Source: Gracilaria domingensis (lineage: Eukaryota > Rhodophyta > Florideophyceae > Gracilariales > Gracilariaceae). From it: a stretch of 64,000 nucleotides of DNA. The notes under the pieces are model-generated. The model saw only the letters and a program-made list of their open reading frames with translations. It ran no database searches and had not been told where the DNA came from. The stretch spans positions 42,018 through 106,017 of the forward strand of contig VCMS01000242.1 of NCBI GenBank assembly GCA_022539475.1. The letters are read 5' to 3'. Shown here one piece after another: positions 9,429-20,282 of this stretch; the first letter of the stretch is position 1, and every line of letters starts with the position of its first letter. A program made the position numbers and the translations under genes.

Positions 9429-12390
9429 ATGTCCGATCTCGTGGCTGAAATCAGTCTCAGTCTGTCGAGGAAGGAGCTGCAAGAGTTGACGCTTCATAAG
9501 CTGCTCCAACGCGCCGCGAAAGGCCATGACATTTCGCAGAGCGCTGAAAGAATTGTCCGCCATTGCTTGCTGTCTTCGAGTGGAACCACCTCGCAGATTC
9601 TCTCTTTGTCCTTGGATCTCTTGATTACGTCTCTTTCCCATGCGTTCTGGGTCGATACTTTATCTGTCATTGCAGAGAATTTAAACAGACATGGTACCAC
9701 GGTTTGTCACGTAATGCTACTTAAGATTCCTTCTTTACCGCATGCTGCATTGCAACATCTCTGTCTTTATGCTACTTCTTCTTTGATAGAGTCTCTTTCC
9801 AACGACTCTTCTCCGTCCATTCGTAACGCCGCTGTGGAAGCAACAGCCGCTTTTGTACTCAGACATCTCCCGCCTACTGCTCCTTCAATCGAGACTGTCA
9901 GATTGGAGCAATTGGATCAGCAGCAACTATCCGTCGTTCGAAACGCCATTGAACGTTTGCTATTTGCGCTTTTGCAAGCTTTGTTTGACCCGTCCGATCA
10001 CGTTGCTACAAATGCTTTGAAATGTCTCACACGATATGCGTTAGAGGCCTGGACTGATGCTCCCTCCTTACTCAATGCTACTAGAAGGGCCACTGCCACC
10101 ACTATTTGGGACGTTTTGTTCCTATTCATAAGAAGATTGGAGATCGATTTGTAGCCTTTCTTACGAAGCATTTAAAAAAGTCGGCGGATGATGGCGCTAG
10201 TGCTAACGTTCGTCTCGCGAAAGAAGTATTGAAAGGGCTTTCTCGTCTCGTCAGTTATGTATTGGACCCGAACACATCTCTGTCAAATGATGAAAATCAA
10301 AGCGTTGCTCAGTCACATCAGGTGGCTTCTAAATGGGGCATCTATTTTGCGGATCATGTCATTGTTCCCCTTTGTGACGATGTTAGTGCAGAACTTTCTT
10401 CCTGTGCATGTACGTCACTTCTGGTCATATGCAGCTATGCCAAGGAGAACCCAACAGCAGAAAAAGTAGCTTCATGGGGAATCAAGGCCACACGTCGAAT
10501 CACCCGTATCTTGATTGAAAATGATGCCAAGCTTCCGCTCGTTGTGATGGCCGGTTTGATGCGTGATGGATCAAACGCTCTTGCTGCGTTGAGTAAGAAC
10601 GATTATGTGAACAGCAAGTTCATTTCGGCTATAAGTGTTGGTTTGTTACCCTTTGCCGCAAAATGTCCTACCAAAAGCGTCAGATTGGAGGCATTCAGCG
10701 TGATATCGTCGGCAATTGTAGAATATGACTTGAGCGGTAGGGATGCGGGAGTCGGAGTTGCAATGAAAGCTCTGCTAACATCTGACTCATGGCGTGGGGT
10801 CGTCGATTCAGGTGATTCCTCTGTGGCGTCGGAGCTCATGTATTGCATGTCACAGAGTCTGCTTGATGCTTCTCGGAAGATTTTCTAGTGTCCGGATCCT
10901 GCTCTGCGTCTCACGTTGACAAATACATGGGCCGTAATGCTATCGCAGTTGATGACCAAGACCATTCAATGCCTAAACTGGCCATATTCGCCTGCTTCCG
11001 CGTTTGCGAAGGAACTCTATCTCAAGTTGTTTGACGCCCTTGGGCAGTATTCATCGTTCTTGATGCGGTCCCAAGGGGTCTGCATGGAGGATTATGAGCG
11101 GTTGCAAGAGCTGATGGTGAGGGCGACCCTTGACCAACAAGACATTGGAATTCGAGCGTCACTTCTCGTGTGTGTTACTAGGTACTGGCTTACGAGCGGC
11201 ATGAAAGCCGAAGCTAACGCCGGGCATATGTTGAAAGCTATCTGGAATCATGTTCAAGAGCATTATGAGGACAATGAGATACACCTGAAAGAATTGCAAA
11301 CCGGGGCGCTATGGAGCGACGCAAAGCAAGGTTACAAAACTCCGGCTCAGCGTGTTGTTGAAGGCGGATATGTCAGCATGGTTACTGCAGTATCGAAGAG
11401 AACGAAAGCCGTTCTTCAAAGGTAGGAACTGTTGCAACAGCGATAGAGAATTCCATATTCGGGAGTATAGCGCTGGCTACTGCCGCATCTGAAGGTTCTA
11501 CGCTCACGACAGACTATGTTTATGCTGCTCTTTCTTCTCTTTTGGCTCTTGTAGCTCACAACCCGCCACTTGCGGAGAAGACTATTTTTGTGCTCCGGAA
11601 ATACATGGGCATCATGGACGAAGCCGAAAGCTCTGACTTCATTGTCTTGGAAGCAATTCGCAGTACAGTGTCTTCCCTGGAGATGTACATGGACGACTAT
11701 TTTCCGAAGCCTGTCTCAGTGCGAGACCTTAGGAACATTGCGCGACGGCGTTCGAGATCGAATGCTTCCCAAGTTCGAAGTGATCCCATAGCCTGGATGG
11801 AAGACATTACTGAAAGTTGCATTTTTGCTTCTTCAAGATTGTATGACTATTCAAGAGGGTCGACCATTCTTAACACCGAAGAGTCTGTTCTAAACGTTTC
11901 GAGTCTTGCTCTGAAAAAGATGAAAGCGTCCAACCAGACGTCACTGAGAAACTCTACCATTGGGAAGGGTCTTCCAGTTGAGGGAGATCATCAAACGCTA
12001 AATGGCGCTTCAGACCCCTTCAGTGTTGTGGCCTCGCACTCCATGGACACAGTGAAGGGGACAGCTCTCATTAGGGTCGAAGGGCTGAATCGCACAAAGA
12101 TGAGGTCGGGTTCTCCCAGCCTTATCTTTTCGGCTGCTGGTGCGTTGATCCCGCTGCCAGATGCCCCAACGGTCTACACGCTTGGTACTCTAGATCCGGG
12201 GGCGTCTGTGACGCAACGTCTAGTCCTGGCGGTAAGAAAGGATCAGGGATTTGCAGGAGAAGTGTTTATCTCGATACTTACAAGTCACGAAGGGCCAGCG
12301 GAAGCGGGCATGGCTCATGCTGCGGAACAGCCATGCGTGCCATACTACGTCCCAAGTTCGAACAGTAGTAACGTCAGACACATACGATGA
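9429..12390 (+). pseudogene. TPLATE-like TSET complex subunit, broken by frameshifts and stops
   Basis: TPLATE is the large beta-adaptin-like subunit of the TSET complex, which acts in endocytosis at the plasma membrane. The start (ATG 9429) gives an alpha-solenoid N-terminus with KGHDISQSAERIVRHCLL, matching the AAGRDIS... segment of plant TPLATE. The C-terminal part has GASDPFSVVASHSMDT followed by a beta-rich appendage-like region, matching the GSSDP... segment. Lesions are a one-base shift at about 10120-10150, an in-frame TAG at 10886-10888, and a further shift at about 11420; the last piece ends with TGA at 12388-12390. Further in-frame codons follow to 12633. Length (about 990 codons) is slightly below plant TPLATE (about 1180 residues). 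Homology continues across each lesion, so this is one decayed gene. Confidence 0.75.
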
Positions 12391-12708
12391 TCAATTGTGA
12401 TCTTTCTATCGCAGGCGGGGCGGCATCTTCATAATATTTGGCGATGGCTCACAAAAGAATGCGGTGGAGCACACACGGCGCTCGCATGCGAGCTTAAGCC
12501 GAACATACGAAGAAAAAAACAACTTGGGGCCATGAAGGGCGTTCACTTTGGTTATAGCGCGCGACGAGCGCGCCTCTCCATCCTTTTCTGGCTGTCGGAT
12601 TTGGTCGATTTGTGGATTAAGGACGACATTTGATCTCGCGCCCTGAGACGTCGTTGTGCACGCAGCGTGCGTGCCGAAATAGCTTGTGCCTTCACGTGGT
12701 GTCAGCCA

Positions 12709-13594
12709 CTAAGAGCGAGGCGCGTTGACTTTCCGGCGACGAAACGCTTCCACCTGCAGCCATTCCTCATCACTGGTTTGTTGCTGTTGACTGGGTTCTC
12801 CTTCGCTGTCGTCGCTGTGCTCATTTTGTTGCCAGTCGCTGTCAGGCGTTAACGAGCGGTCGGCGCGCTCGCTGGCGGTGGAAGCAGATGCGTCGGATGC
12901 ACTTCCATCATGATGTTGGTCGCAGCTGTGGTGGATGGTGTAAGCTCTGGTGAAGTTGGCGTTCGCCATCACGTCTTCAGAGCAGCCAAGTTGGCTGCTC
13001 TGCTGAGCGTGCTCAAACTTGCACGAGCCACGCGGCAGCGACGACATTGGCGCGTTGCATAGTTGCGGACAGCTCATTGAAAAGCTGTTTGAAGTCACGC
13101 TCGGCGGCCACCACGCGGCGTGGGTCCACGACAAAGCGCGCACTGAGCTCCTCCGCGCCCTTTAGCTACAAAAACGTGCGACGGTTGGAGTCGCGTAGCG
13201 ACTCACGCGCGTGCACAAACGGGGCGACGAGGTTGTGCGCCATGCACTCGCGGCGAACGTTTCCGTCGGCGACCAACTGCTCCACGAGCTCGCGCAGCGC
13301 GCTGGCGCGCTGCGCGGGAGACAGCGGCTCCAGCCGCATGCGCAGGCGGTGCGCGGCGCCGTGGGAGAGCTTGGCGACGTACGAGGTGAGCGGGTGGTAC
13401 GGAATTCCTCGCGCGCAGAGTAGCGACAGCTCCATGTGCGGGTACAGCAGCGTGGCAGGCTGCAGCTGGATGACGGCGCGGAACACGAGCGCAAAATGCA
13501 CCACGACCTGCAGGTCGGCGCTGGCGGCGTCGGGCAGCGACGCGTAAAGACAGGGGGTCGACGGCGCGTGGGCGGCGGCGGCGGCGGCGGCCAT
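12709..13594 (-). pseudogene. Unidentified GC-rich protein with an in-frame TAG and a frameshift
   Basis: An ATG at 13592-13594 starts an Ala-rich frame with helical segments (VVVHFALVFRAVIQLQPATL, SPAQRASALRELVEQLV). It meets TAG at 13166-13168, then continues in the same frame with coding-like sequence (EELSARFVVDPRRVVAAERD) to a stop near 13020. An acidic, Ser/Gln-rich tail (SDDSEGEPSQQQQTSDEEW) to 12709 is in another frame. This looks like one gene of about 290 residues with one stop and one frameshift. I do not recognise the family. A GAT/ATG microsatellite lies just upstream (13592-13620). Confidence 0.4.
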
Positions 13595-14430
13595 GATGAT
13601 GATGATGATGTTGATGATGCGGCCGATGGGAGAGACGAGGCATTATCTCGGAGCCGCCGGTGGTGGATGCACGCCGTTGCCGTTTGCATTTTCAAAAATG
13701 TTTTTGGTGCCTTTTCCGCGCGCGCGCGCGCGCCAAAAGGTACAGACGGACACCGCGCCGCGGCTGTCGGCCACGGCGGCGTGGCGCAACGCGCCATGGC
13801 GTTTGGTCGCCCCCACAACCACCGCTGCGCCCGCGTGCGACGACGCCGACGCGCTCCGCCGCTGCGCCGCGCCAAGCGCGCGCCGCCGTACGGCGCGCTG
13901 CCCCCGTGGCTGACGCTGTCGCTGCTGTCGCCGTCGCCGTCGCCGTCGCACGCCGCGTTCCAGGCGCTGTGCGCAAAGCTGCTGCGCCACCTGCCCGTGC
14001 GCTCCGTGTTCGTGCTGGCGTGCGACTTCCCCGCGTTCGCGCTCGACGCCGCGCTGCGCATGAACCTCAGAGACCGCCGGCTGGTGACGTTTGCGCGCCA
14101 GCTGGAGATTGGTCTCGTGGGGTACCGCGGCCTGCGCGTCCGCTCTGTGTTGCGCGACGCAAGGAGCCAGCTCAGTGCTATTTGCCTCTCAGCTGGATAT
14201 GATCAGCACGCTTTACTTCGTCGCGTTGCCCAGGGGGCAGAAAGAGCGGCAGGAGGCATACGAAGCACTTTACGCCAACGGTAGACGTACCAGAGTACCT
14301 GTACAAGCAGTTTGTACATTTACGACGGTACGTGTACCGTGCGCGTACGGCCCTACGTTTGAGGGCGCCTTTACTGCGCCGCCGCCGCGCACGCGCTTCA
14401 CCTTTTTCCTTCGCCTGTGCCGCGTCGCGC
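13595..14430. other. GC-rich stretch with decayed coding-like sequence
   Basis: All frames are fairly open because GC is high. The plus frame around 13960-14170 (SVFVLACDFPAFALDAALRM) looks protein-like but has no clear start and changes frame near 14170, so it may be another relic. The E2F-like sequence GCGCGCCAAAA is at about 13727-13737. No confident gene. Confidence 0.35.
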
Positions 14431-14435
14431 CCACC

Positions 14436-14441
14436 TATAAA
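14436..14441 (+). promoter_or_regulatory. TATA box of the 14517 zinc-finger gene
   Basis: TATAAA in the context ccacctataaacc lies 81 bp before the start codon. The 19033 gene and the 23911 gene also have AT-rich boxes about 95-130 bp before their ATGs. Confidence 0.55.
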
Positions 14442-14516
14442 CCACTTATGCCGTCGCTGCTGCAGCAACCGCTGCTGCTGCTGCGACTGCAACGTCTGCC
14501 TTGTCCCTTCCCCACA

Positions 14517-15065
14517 ATGAGCCACCACCCAAACCACGCGCATTTTGCGCCCTCCGATCATGTGCCCGTGCCCGGCGCCGCGTACTACCCGTTTATCGCG
14601 ATGCAGCTCACCGCCGAGGACGTCTCCTCGGCATCCAACAGCTACTATCATTTGATGGACGCCGATAATTTCGGCCACACTATGGAAGCCATCATTAGAG
14701 GCCCTTCGCAGAGGAATACGCGTGCGCCGCGCGTCAAAACCAATCGACCCACCGTCTTCTGCGAGCTGTGCGGCTCTAAATTCAGCACCAAGGGCAATCT
14801 CAATCGCCATCGTAGGGTAACCCATGAAGGAAAGCGAGTGTATTGCCACCACCCCGGCTGCAACAAGGTACGTTCTCATCTCTTCTGTGTAAACCTTGAG
14901 CTTTTTCTGACTATATCTCATTTGTTTTGCTTCTTTCCCTCGGTTTAGAGTTTCAGCCAAGCGAGAGATATGATTCGTCACTACAGAAGAATCCATCTCA
15001 ATCTACGTTCTACCAAAACGAGCGCACACAAGCAACTGCCAAACCAGCTACTGACTAGCAAGTAA
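14517..15065 (+). CDS. C2H2 zinc-finger protein (two fingers), two exons
   Basis: Exon 1 is 14517-14867, the intron 14868-14948 (GTACGT...TTTAG, 81 nt) and exon 2 14949-15065, giving 155 residues. The intron lies inside the second finger, between CNK and SFSQ; joining restores a full C2H2 spacing, which fixes the splice sites. Finger 1 (about residue 82) is FCELCGSKFSTKGNLNRHRR followed by VTH; finger 2 starts YCHHPGC. The tail is short and basic. A Ser/His/Tyr-rich N-terminus has no known domain. Probably a DNA-binding nuclear regulator; the target is unknown. The start is the first ATG after the TATA box. Confidence 0.8.
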
Positions 15066-15486
15066 CGCAGACATTTTGCAGTTTTATGGTCCACCCGTCA
15101 CACCCTCCTTAGTCTACCGCAGTCCACACCCTCCATTCTTTCGATTCTCCTGCACACACAAATGTAGGACATGCGACTTTTGATGAAGGTTCTCGATGAA
15201 AATGTCGTTTTGCACAGAAGGACAACTAACAAGAGCCCGACCGGCGAGCCACAAATGCAAAGAGCTGTGCGACCGCACTTTTCTAAACTCGAAGAGTAGA
15301 CGGAGAGCGAGAAGGCATTGATATCATATTTGTCCGGTCTGATTGCCATTGCGAGAATGTTTGTTGTTCGTCCACCCTCTTCCGCATTTTTGCCGTCTTT
15401 GGGGGAGCTGCATCCCTTACTCAAGGCCTTTTATTACTCATTGCAAGCATTACTACATCAAACGCATATCATTAAACCATTCTACA
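15066..15486. other. Intergenic region between convergent genes
   Basis: This lies between the 3' ends of the zinc-finger gene and the recombinase-like gene. I see no supported gene; short frames on both strands lack motifs. Confidence 0.5.
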
Positions 15487-17397
15487 CTACTCATCACCTT
15501 CACCAACCGTCAACGAAAAGTACTTCATCGCTATTTTAACCCCCTCCTCATAGTCCTCGCGTAATATCATCACGTACACATCCTTCAGCATTTCAATAGA
15601 AGTGTTCATGCGACGAGAAAGATGCCTCAAAAACTCATCTTGAGTCAAATCTTCGGTGAACTTCTTCTTTTTGAACTTATCTACCATTGAAGTAGCAAAG
15701 CTGCTTCTTAAATTCGTTGAAGTGATCGTACTAAACTTCCTGTCTTGATTGCACATGAATGCGCGGAATGACCTAGTTATCAAACGAGATGTTAGATAAT
15801 TGCCATCCTGAGTGTGCAATAATAACCGCCTGTCTTCCGCATCCACCTCTTCTTCAACAATTTCCGCCTGCACTAGAATGATCGGTCTCACCACTTCGAC
15901 ATGGAACTTGATAATCGGTTTCATCTCAGCCGGTAACATCACAATCGGAAATCGAAAGTCCCTGGGACGCTTCTCAAACCATGTGCGCAAAGAAAGATAG
16001 CTTCCAAACTCGGAATTAGTTATACGACTGAGTTCCAACGCTGTAGGGACCCGTAGATTTGCGTAGGCCTCAGGACGTTGACCACCTCCTTCGAGCATAA
16101 TCGCAGCAAGTAGGTTTATACCCCACTTTTGCGCCATGTTTCGCTTTCCATTGTACAACAGTTTGCGAAAGATCTCCAAGTTCTCCTGGCACTTGCCATG
16201 AAACGTCTTTATTATGTCACGTAGCACATGAATTGCAGTTCGGTATCCTTTTCTCACTTCGGCATCCTTAACCACGCAGCGAGGGTCTTCATGAAAGTCA
16301 ATTAATCGCTGCTTGTACTTCTCTTTTCGCGCTGCCGTTCGGGAACTGGCCTGAAACTGATTCAAGCATTGGATCAGTTTCTTCATTTCCTTCTCATCCT
16401 CTTGATTACTAGCATCCAGAAGTGCATACTCGATTAATACGCGAAGAGAAGCACATTTTGATGCAGTCGTGTTGTTTGCGTAGATTATGGAAAAGTGTCG
16501 TACGAGACACTTTACGAGCTTGTAGTTATGCAGCAGCCCGAACAAACTTCCCTCTTTCCATCCATCGTTCTTTTCCATCACCCCGGCTACTATTGCCCAC
16601 CTCATTACTTGACCGGCAATAGTCTTGACCAAACTGTACTGCGTTGTTTTCGCACCGGCAATAGCACGCTTAACGAGATACTTATCTTCATAAACTTTCT
16701 TGATATCAATGCAGTTCCTTTCATCAACATCAAGTCCATCGTAATGCTTTCTGTCACCACTTTGTTCCGACTGACAGCTCGGTAAAACGAGACGAGCTTC
16801 TTCGCTGGTAAAGTAATCCGAAAACAGCTGCTCCTTGACCCTGATCATGAGTTGCCAAAGCTTCTTAGGATCTTCCACAGAGTCAATATTCGAAGAACGG
16901 CTGACCGAAGCTGTACGAGGACGATATATGTTTGGAATTGCAGTTTTGAACGAATCTGAAAGTCTCGCTTCTTGAGAAGCCAAAAGGTCGTCGAGATTAA
17001 CTGGAGTTGTTTCTCCATGTTGCCAAACGGTGGGGACAGACTCGTTTTCGTTGGTTTCTTTCGATTCGGAAAGTTCTGGCAATAAATTGCGACGCACTAA
17101 GCGGCGACGCCTTTTGCGAATAACCCTCTCGGAGTCCGTATCGGAAGCTGTAAACAAGTCTGGCAAGTCTCGTGCTAGACGAACGCGCTTTCTGTTATAT
17201 GTCGCTGGTTCGAAAACTGGAGTTATTTCATCGTCTTGAACGTTTCGCACGCTTTGAGTTGACGAAATTCCCCCTGTAGTTCTTTGTTCTTGTGACGCTT
17301 GTGTACGACGTTGGTTTTTCGGAGTTCTAAGAGTCTGTTCAGCATTACTCTCGGAAAGATTGTCGTCATCGTCAGAGACCAAGTTGATGATGTTCAT
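15487..17397 (-). CDS. Tyrosine recombinase-like protein, 636 residues (Crypton-like candidate)
   Basis: A single open frame; I chose the ATG at 17395-17397 because it opens a sensible acidic N-terminus (MNIINLVSDDDD), although the frame is open 48 codons further upstream. Residues 1-200 look disordered, with Ser/Glu/Arg-rich runs and a basic RKRRRRLVRR motif (nuclear localisation candidate). The C-terminal half has the order expected of a tyrosine recombinase: GGGQRPEAYANLRV near residue 440 (first catalytic Arg), NLRSSFATSMV near 565 (the HxxR box with Asn for His), and HLSRRMNTSIEMLKDVYV near 590-606 with a candidate Tyr nucleophile. Eukaryotic proteins of this kind come mainly from Crypton and DIRS-type elements; no reverse transcriptase is adjacent, which favours Crypton-like or domesticated. 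Terminal repeats were not found. Confidence 0.6.
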   Translation of the reverse strand: MNIINLVSDDDDNLSESNAEQTLRTPKNQRRTQASQEQRTTGGISSTQSVRNVQDDEITPVFEPATYNRKRVRLARDLPDLFTASDTDSERVIRKRRRRLVRRNLLPELSESKETNENESVPTVWQHGETTPVNLDDLLASQEARLSDSFKTAIPNIYRPRTASVSRSSNIDSVEDPKKLWQLMIRVKEQLFSDYFTSEEARLVLPSCQSEQSGDRKHYDGLDVDERNCIDIKKVYEDKYLVKRAIAGAKTTQYSLVKTIAGQVMRWAIVAGVMEKNDGWKEGSLFGLLHNYKLVKCLVRHFSIIYANNTTASKCASLRVLIEYALLDASNQEDEKEMKKLIQCLNQFQASSRTAARKEKYKQRLIDFHEDPRCVVKDAEVRKGYRTAIHVLRDIIKTFHGKCQENLEIFRKLLYNGKRNMAQKWGINLLAAIMLEGGGQRPEAYANLRVPTALELSRITNSEFGSYLSLRTWFEKRPRDFRFPIVMLPAEMKPIIKFHVEVVRPIILVQAEIVEEEVDAEDRRLLLHTQDGNYLTSRLITRSFRAFMCNQDRKFSTITSTNLRSSFATSMVDKFKKKKFTEDLTQDEFLRHLSRRMNTSIEMLKDVYVMILREDYEEGVKIAMKYFSLTVGEGDE

Positions 17398-18560
17398 TAT
17401 ACACAAAGTATACTGGTGAGCGTTCTCCGGACAGAGTAAAGCCAATTTGCATGAACGCATGAACGAACGAAATACGAAGGTAGCGATTACTAAGGAGCAT
17501 GCGGTATAGAAGCTCTTGGAGACCGCAGCTTTTCTCGTCAAAAATTTTTAGAAAAGAACAAGATTCTAGAGTCATGGAGCGGCCTTCATGGAAGCAAACA
17601 AGCTCCGAATAGAGCCAGTGCGGCTTTGGCTCAGTTCTTTGCTTGTTGGCTCCTAAAACTGGTTGTGGTGGAATGTTCTTTTCAACGCCTCTGACATCAG
17701 TGCCGCTCTGGGTGCGTTTACTTCTCTATGAGCTTCGGCGGCACTGCCAGCTTCTATCCTGCATCATATGCAGGAGATACGTACGATCGAGACGTACAGG
17801 AAAGGGATCATCTAGCTATGGACTAAGAAAGGTCAACGGGAAAGCAGTACCAGCCTGCCACACAGGTCGATTGAGAGTATCCACCCTGCAAGACGAGAAG
17901 GCGACTGTTACTGCCGGTGGGTTCTCATAGACTACGCATGAACTGTGCATCTTGACAGTAGCGAGAACTACCAATGTGATAAACGGCTGCTCTCAGATTG
18001 CTGTCCTCAGATGTAGCTCTTTCTTTACGCGATCAGCTCTCAAGCGCTGCTGCGTATCCCGCCGCTATGGAGCTGGATACGTCAGAGCGAACTGCGTGTG
18101 ATCACGTTTCGAAGTTTCACTACCAGTAGTTGGCTCTGAGCAATGCGTAGATGTTTTCCGTTTGGTGGGGAAGGATTGCAGAAACGCAGGGGTGACGGAC
18201 CAGGTCCGTGATATATATAGATGACTCGTATCGCACAAAAATGTTTTCTACGCCCTCCCAAAAATTGCACTTGTTTGTCGCTCATGCCAACGCCTGGCGC
18301 GACAAGCAACGCAAGACATGCCCCGTTCAGAGAAGAAGCGCTCACCCGCTTCGACATATTGTCATGACCGGGCATGACCAGTCGGGCGCTGCTTCCAAAC
18401 GTTGGGTTTGCCTTGAAAATAGAGCCAATACTCTCACGGTGCGGTGAAGCGAGCCCCTCAGCTTTTGGCAAAACGTCACGCTGCAAATGCGGCTGTCACC
18501 GCTATGCAGACTTGCAGAGTGCACACGTGCCAGTTGATCACGTGTGTTAACAAACTGTCT
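17398..18560. other. Region between recombinase and zinc-finger genes, containing a dispersed repeat
   Basis: Apart from the repeat at 17847-17990 I see no supported gene. A minus-strand frame of 134 codons (18082-18486) and plus-strand frames over the same bases have no recognisable motif. Confidence 0.4.
17847..17990 (+). repeat. Dispersed repeat, copy 2 (see 3270-3445)
   Basis: Starts GTACCAGCCTGCCACACAGG and carries GCGACTGTTACTGCCGGTGGG, then TGTGCATCTTGACAGT. The same blocks occur in the same order on the minus strand at 3270-3414. Divergence is moderate, so the copies are not recent. Confidence 0.6.
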
Positions 18561-18905
18561 ATGGACAGACGGGCTTGGGAGAGGCAGCCGAGGGCAGAGA
18601 CCCATTCGCGGTAGCTAGCGTTCCCCTGCTCTTTCCTATCGCTGACTGCCTCCGTCCCCCTTGCCGCCGCGCAGCGATGCAGCCGTCTGCACCAAAACAG
18701 TTTGCGTCCCGCGCGTTTTTGCGCTTCGCGTGTTGGAGCGTGTCCGTACGTTGCTCGTGGGCGTCGTGCACGCGATGCTCGCGCCCAGCGCGTGCCGCAT
18801 GCGCGAATTTCTGCAGATTGCGTGTTCGCAAATATTGCAGTCCACTTCGTGGACTCAGCAAGATCCGCGTCACTCAGATGTCATCTTGAGTTTTCTCGCG
18901 GCACA

Positions 18906-18912
18906 ATATAAA
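18906..18912 (+). promoter_or_regulatory. TATA box of the 19033 zinc-finger gene
   Basis: ATATAAA in cacaatataaacttcgc lies 127 bp before the start codon. It is followed by a pyrimidine-rich leader. Confidence 0.5.
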
Positions 18913-19032
18913 CTTCGCTCACGGCGTGTTACTGCTCCATCCCGCCTGCCCGCCTCGCCTTCAACTTTTTCACATTTCGACCTCTTCTGTACCCTTTTCT
19001 GCTCCTACTTATTCTCGGTTGGGCCCTCAAGG

Positions 19033-20136
19033 ATGATGCCGCAGTACCGCAACAATACTTTCAACACCCCTCGTCGCCCGAGAGTCACCTCTACGGCTGA
19101 TCCGGCACTTCCCTCGGTCATGCAGCTCCTATCATCATCTCAAACGCTCCCATCTCCCTGGGCAACACTCCCTCCTCTACAGCCATTCATTTCAGGGTGC
19201 CGTGTTCCTCATCTCATTGCGCCGACGCCAATCTATCCGCTCATGAGGCAACGCTCCGTTGAGAGCAGTGAAACGCCAATGCCCGTTGATATCGGTCAGT
19301 TATGCGCCTCAACACCGCCACAGCCACTGTCCTGGCATTCTGAAGATGTGACACAAATCGAGCCTCCAAGGTCAAGCCCGTCTCTTGTAACAGAAGTCTC
19401 TCTACATGTGTTCCGTGATGTCATCAAAACACAGCCTTTCACGCTCGAGAATATTCCTTTGACACCGCAGTATGAAACGAAGCTGGGTAAAATGAGCGTC
19501 ATATCATCTGACAGAGACAATCAGACCCTATCACCCCCACCGTCTCGTCCCCCATCAGTCTCACTCTCTCAAGAGACATCACCATCACCATCTGTCCCAT
19601 CAAGGGCTAACGAGGTCCAGGAAGCCTCTTCATCGCCGGAAATGGAACTTGCACCCGCCTTTCCTTGTCGATATTGTGATGCTGGTTTTGACACAAGAGA
19701 CGAAAGAAAGGCACATGTTGACTCGCAACATCCTCGTCCACACAAGTGTCCTACGTGCCCGTATCGCTCCATCCGAAAGTTTGACCTGGAGAAGCATATT
19801 CTCACTGTGCATGAACGCCTTCGGCCTTATCGGTGCGACCGATGTCGAAGCTCGTTCGGGCAGAAGCATCACTTAGTTCGCCACAAAAACTCTGTACACT
19901 TCAAAACGAAAGTGCACAAATGTGCGTATTGTAATTCGAAGTTTGGTCGCAAGGAGCACCTGGAGAACCACTCCCGTTCGGTTCACCAGTGCTTCGTATA
20001 CACTTGTACCCTATGTGGCAAGGGTTGCAATGACCGGTCTTGGCTTGTGAAGCATTTTCACATGTTGCACGCCGTGAAGATGTCAAAGCTTCCAGGTCTT
20101 GTGTCCGCAGCCAACAACTGCGAAGATCATCAGTAG
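19033..20136 (+). CDS. C2H2 zinc-finger protein (five fingers), 367 residues
   Basis: The frame is open further upstream, but the ATG at 19033 (ATGATG) is the first after the TATA box and starts a Pro/Ser/Thr-rich N-terminal half without known domains. From about residue 210, five C2H2 fingers follow in tandem, beginning FPCRYCDAGF, HKCPTCPYRS, YRCDRCRSSFGQ, HKCAYCNSKFGR and YTCTLCGKGC, each closing with a His pair. Linkers are mostly 4-6 residues, as in DNA-binding arrays. Ends with TAG. Probably a nuclear transcription regulator. It is intact and intronless, and together with the 14517 gene it brackets the recombinase-like gene. Confidence 0.85.
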   Translation: MMPQYRNNTFNTPRRPRVTSTADPALPSVMQLLSSSQTLPSPWATLPPLQPFISGCRVPHLIAPTPIYPLMRQRSVESSETPMPVDIGQLCASTPPQPLSWHSEDVTQIEPPRSSPSLVTEVSLHVFRDVIKTQPFTLENIPLTPQYETKLGKMSVISSDRDNQTLSPPPSRPPSVSLSQETSPSPSVPSRANEVQEASSSPEMELAPAFPCRYCDAGFDTRDERKAHVDSQHPRPHKCPTCPYRSIRKFDLEKHILTVHERLRPYRCDRCRSSFGQKHHLVRHKNSVHFKTKVHKCAYCNSKFGRKEHLENHSRSVHQCFVYTCTLCGKGCNDRSWLVKHFHMLHAVKMSKLPGLVSAANNCEDHQ

Positions 20137-20147
20137 CGTTTGCGTAC

Positions 20148-20282
20148 TTACGGGGCACCAGTCGAATGCAGGGTATTGTTGTGGGCAGCATTGGTCTGGG
20201 CAGTATCGATTTTGTCGACAACGGTCTGTAGCTTCTGGAGCGATTCTTTTAGAAATGTACCCCATTGACCACTGCGGCTCAT
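20148..20282 (-). other. Possible first exon of a coiled-coil protein (44 residues)
   Basis: An ATG at 20280-20282 opens a short frame (QWGTFLKESLQKLQTVVDKI) of amphipathic type, vaguely like the N-termini of golgins. Just before its TAA is a good splice donor, CC^GTAAGTA, that would remove the stop. The next exon would have to lie antisense to the zinc-finger gene, and I could not find it. Weak call. Confidence 0.2.
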
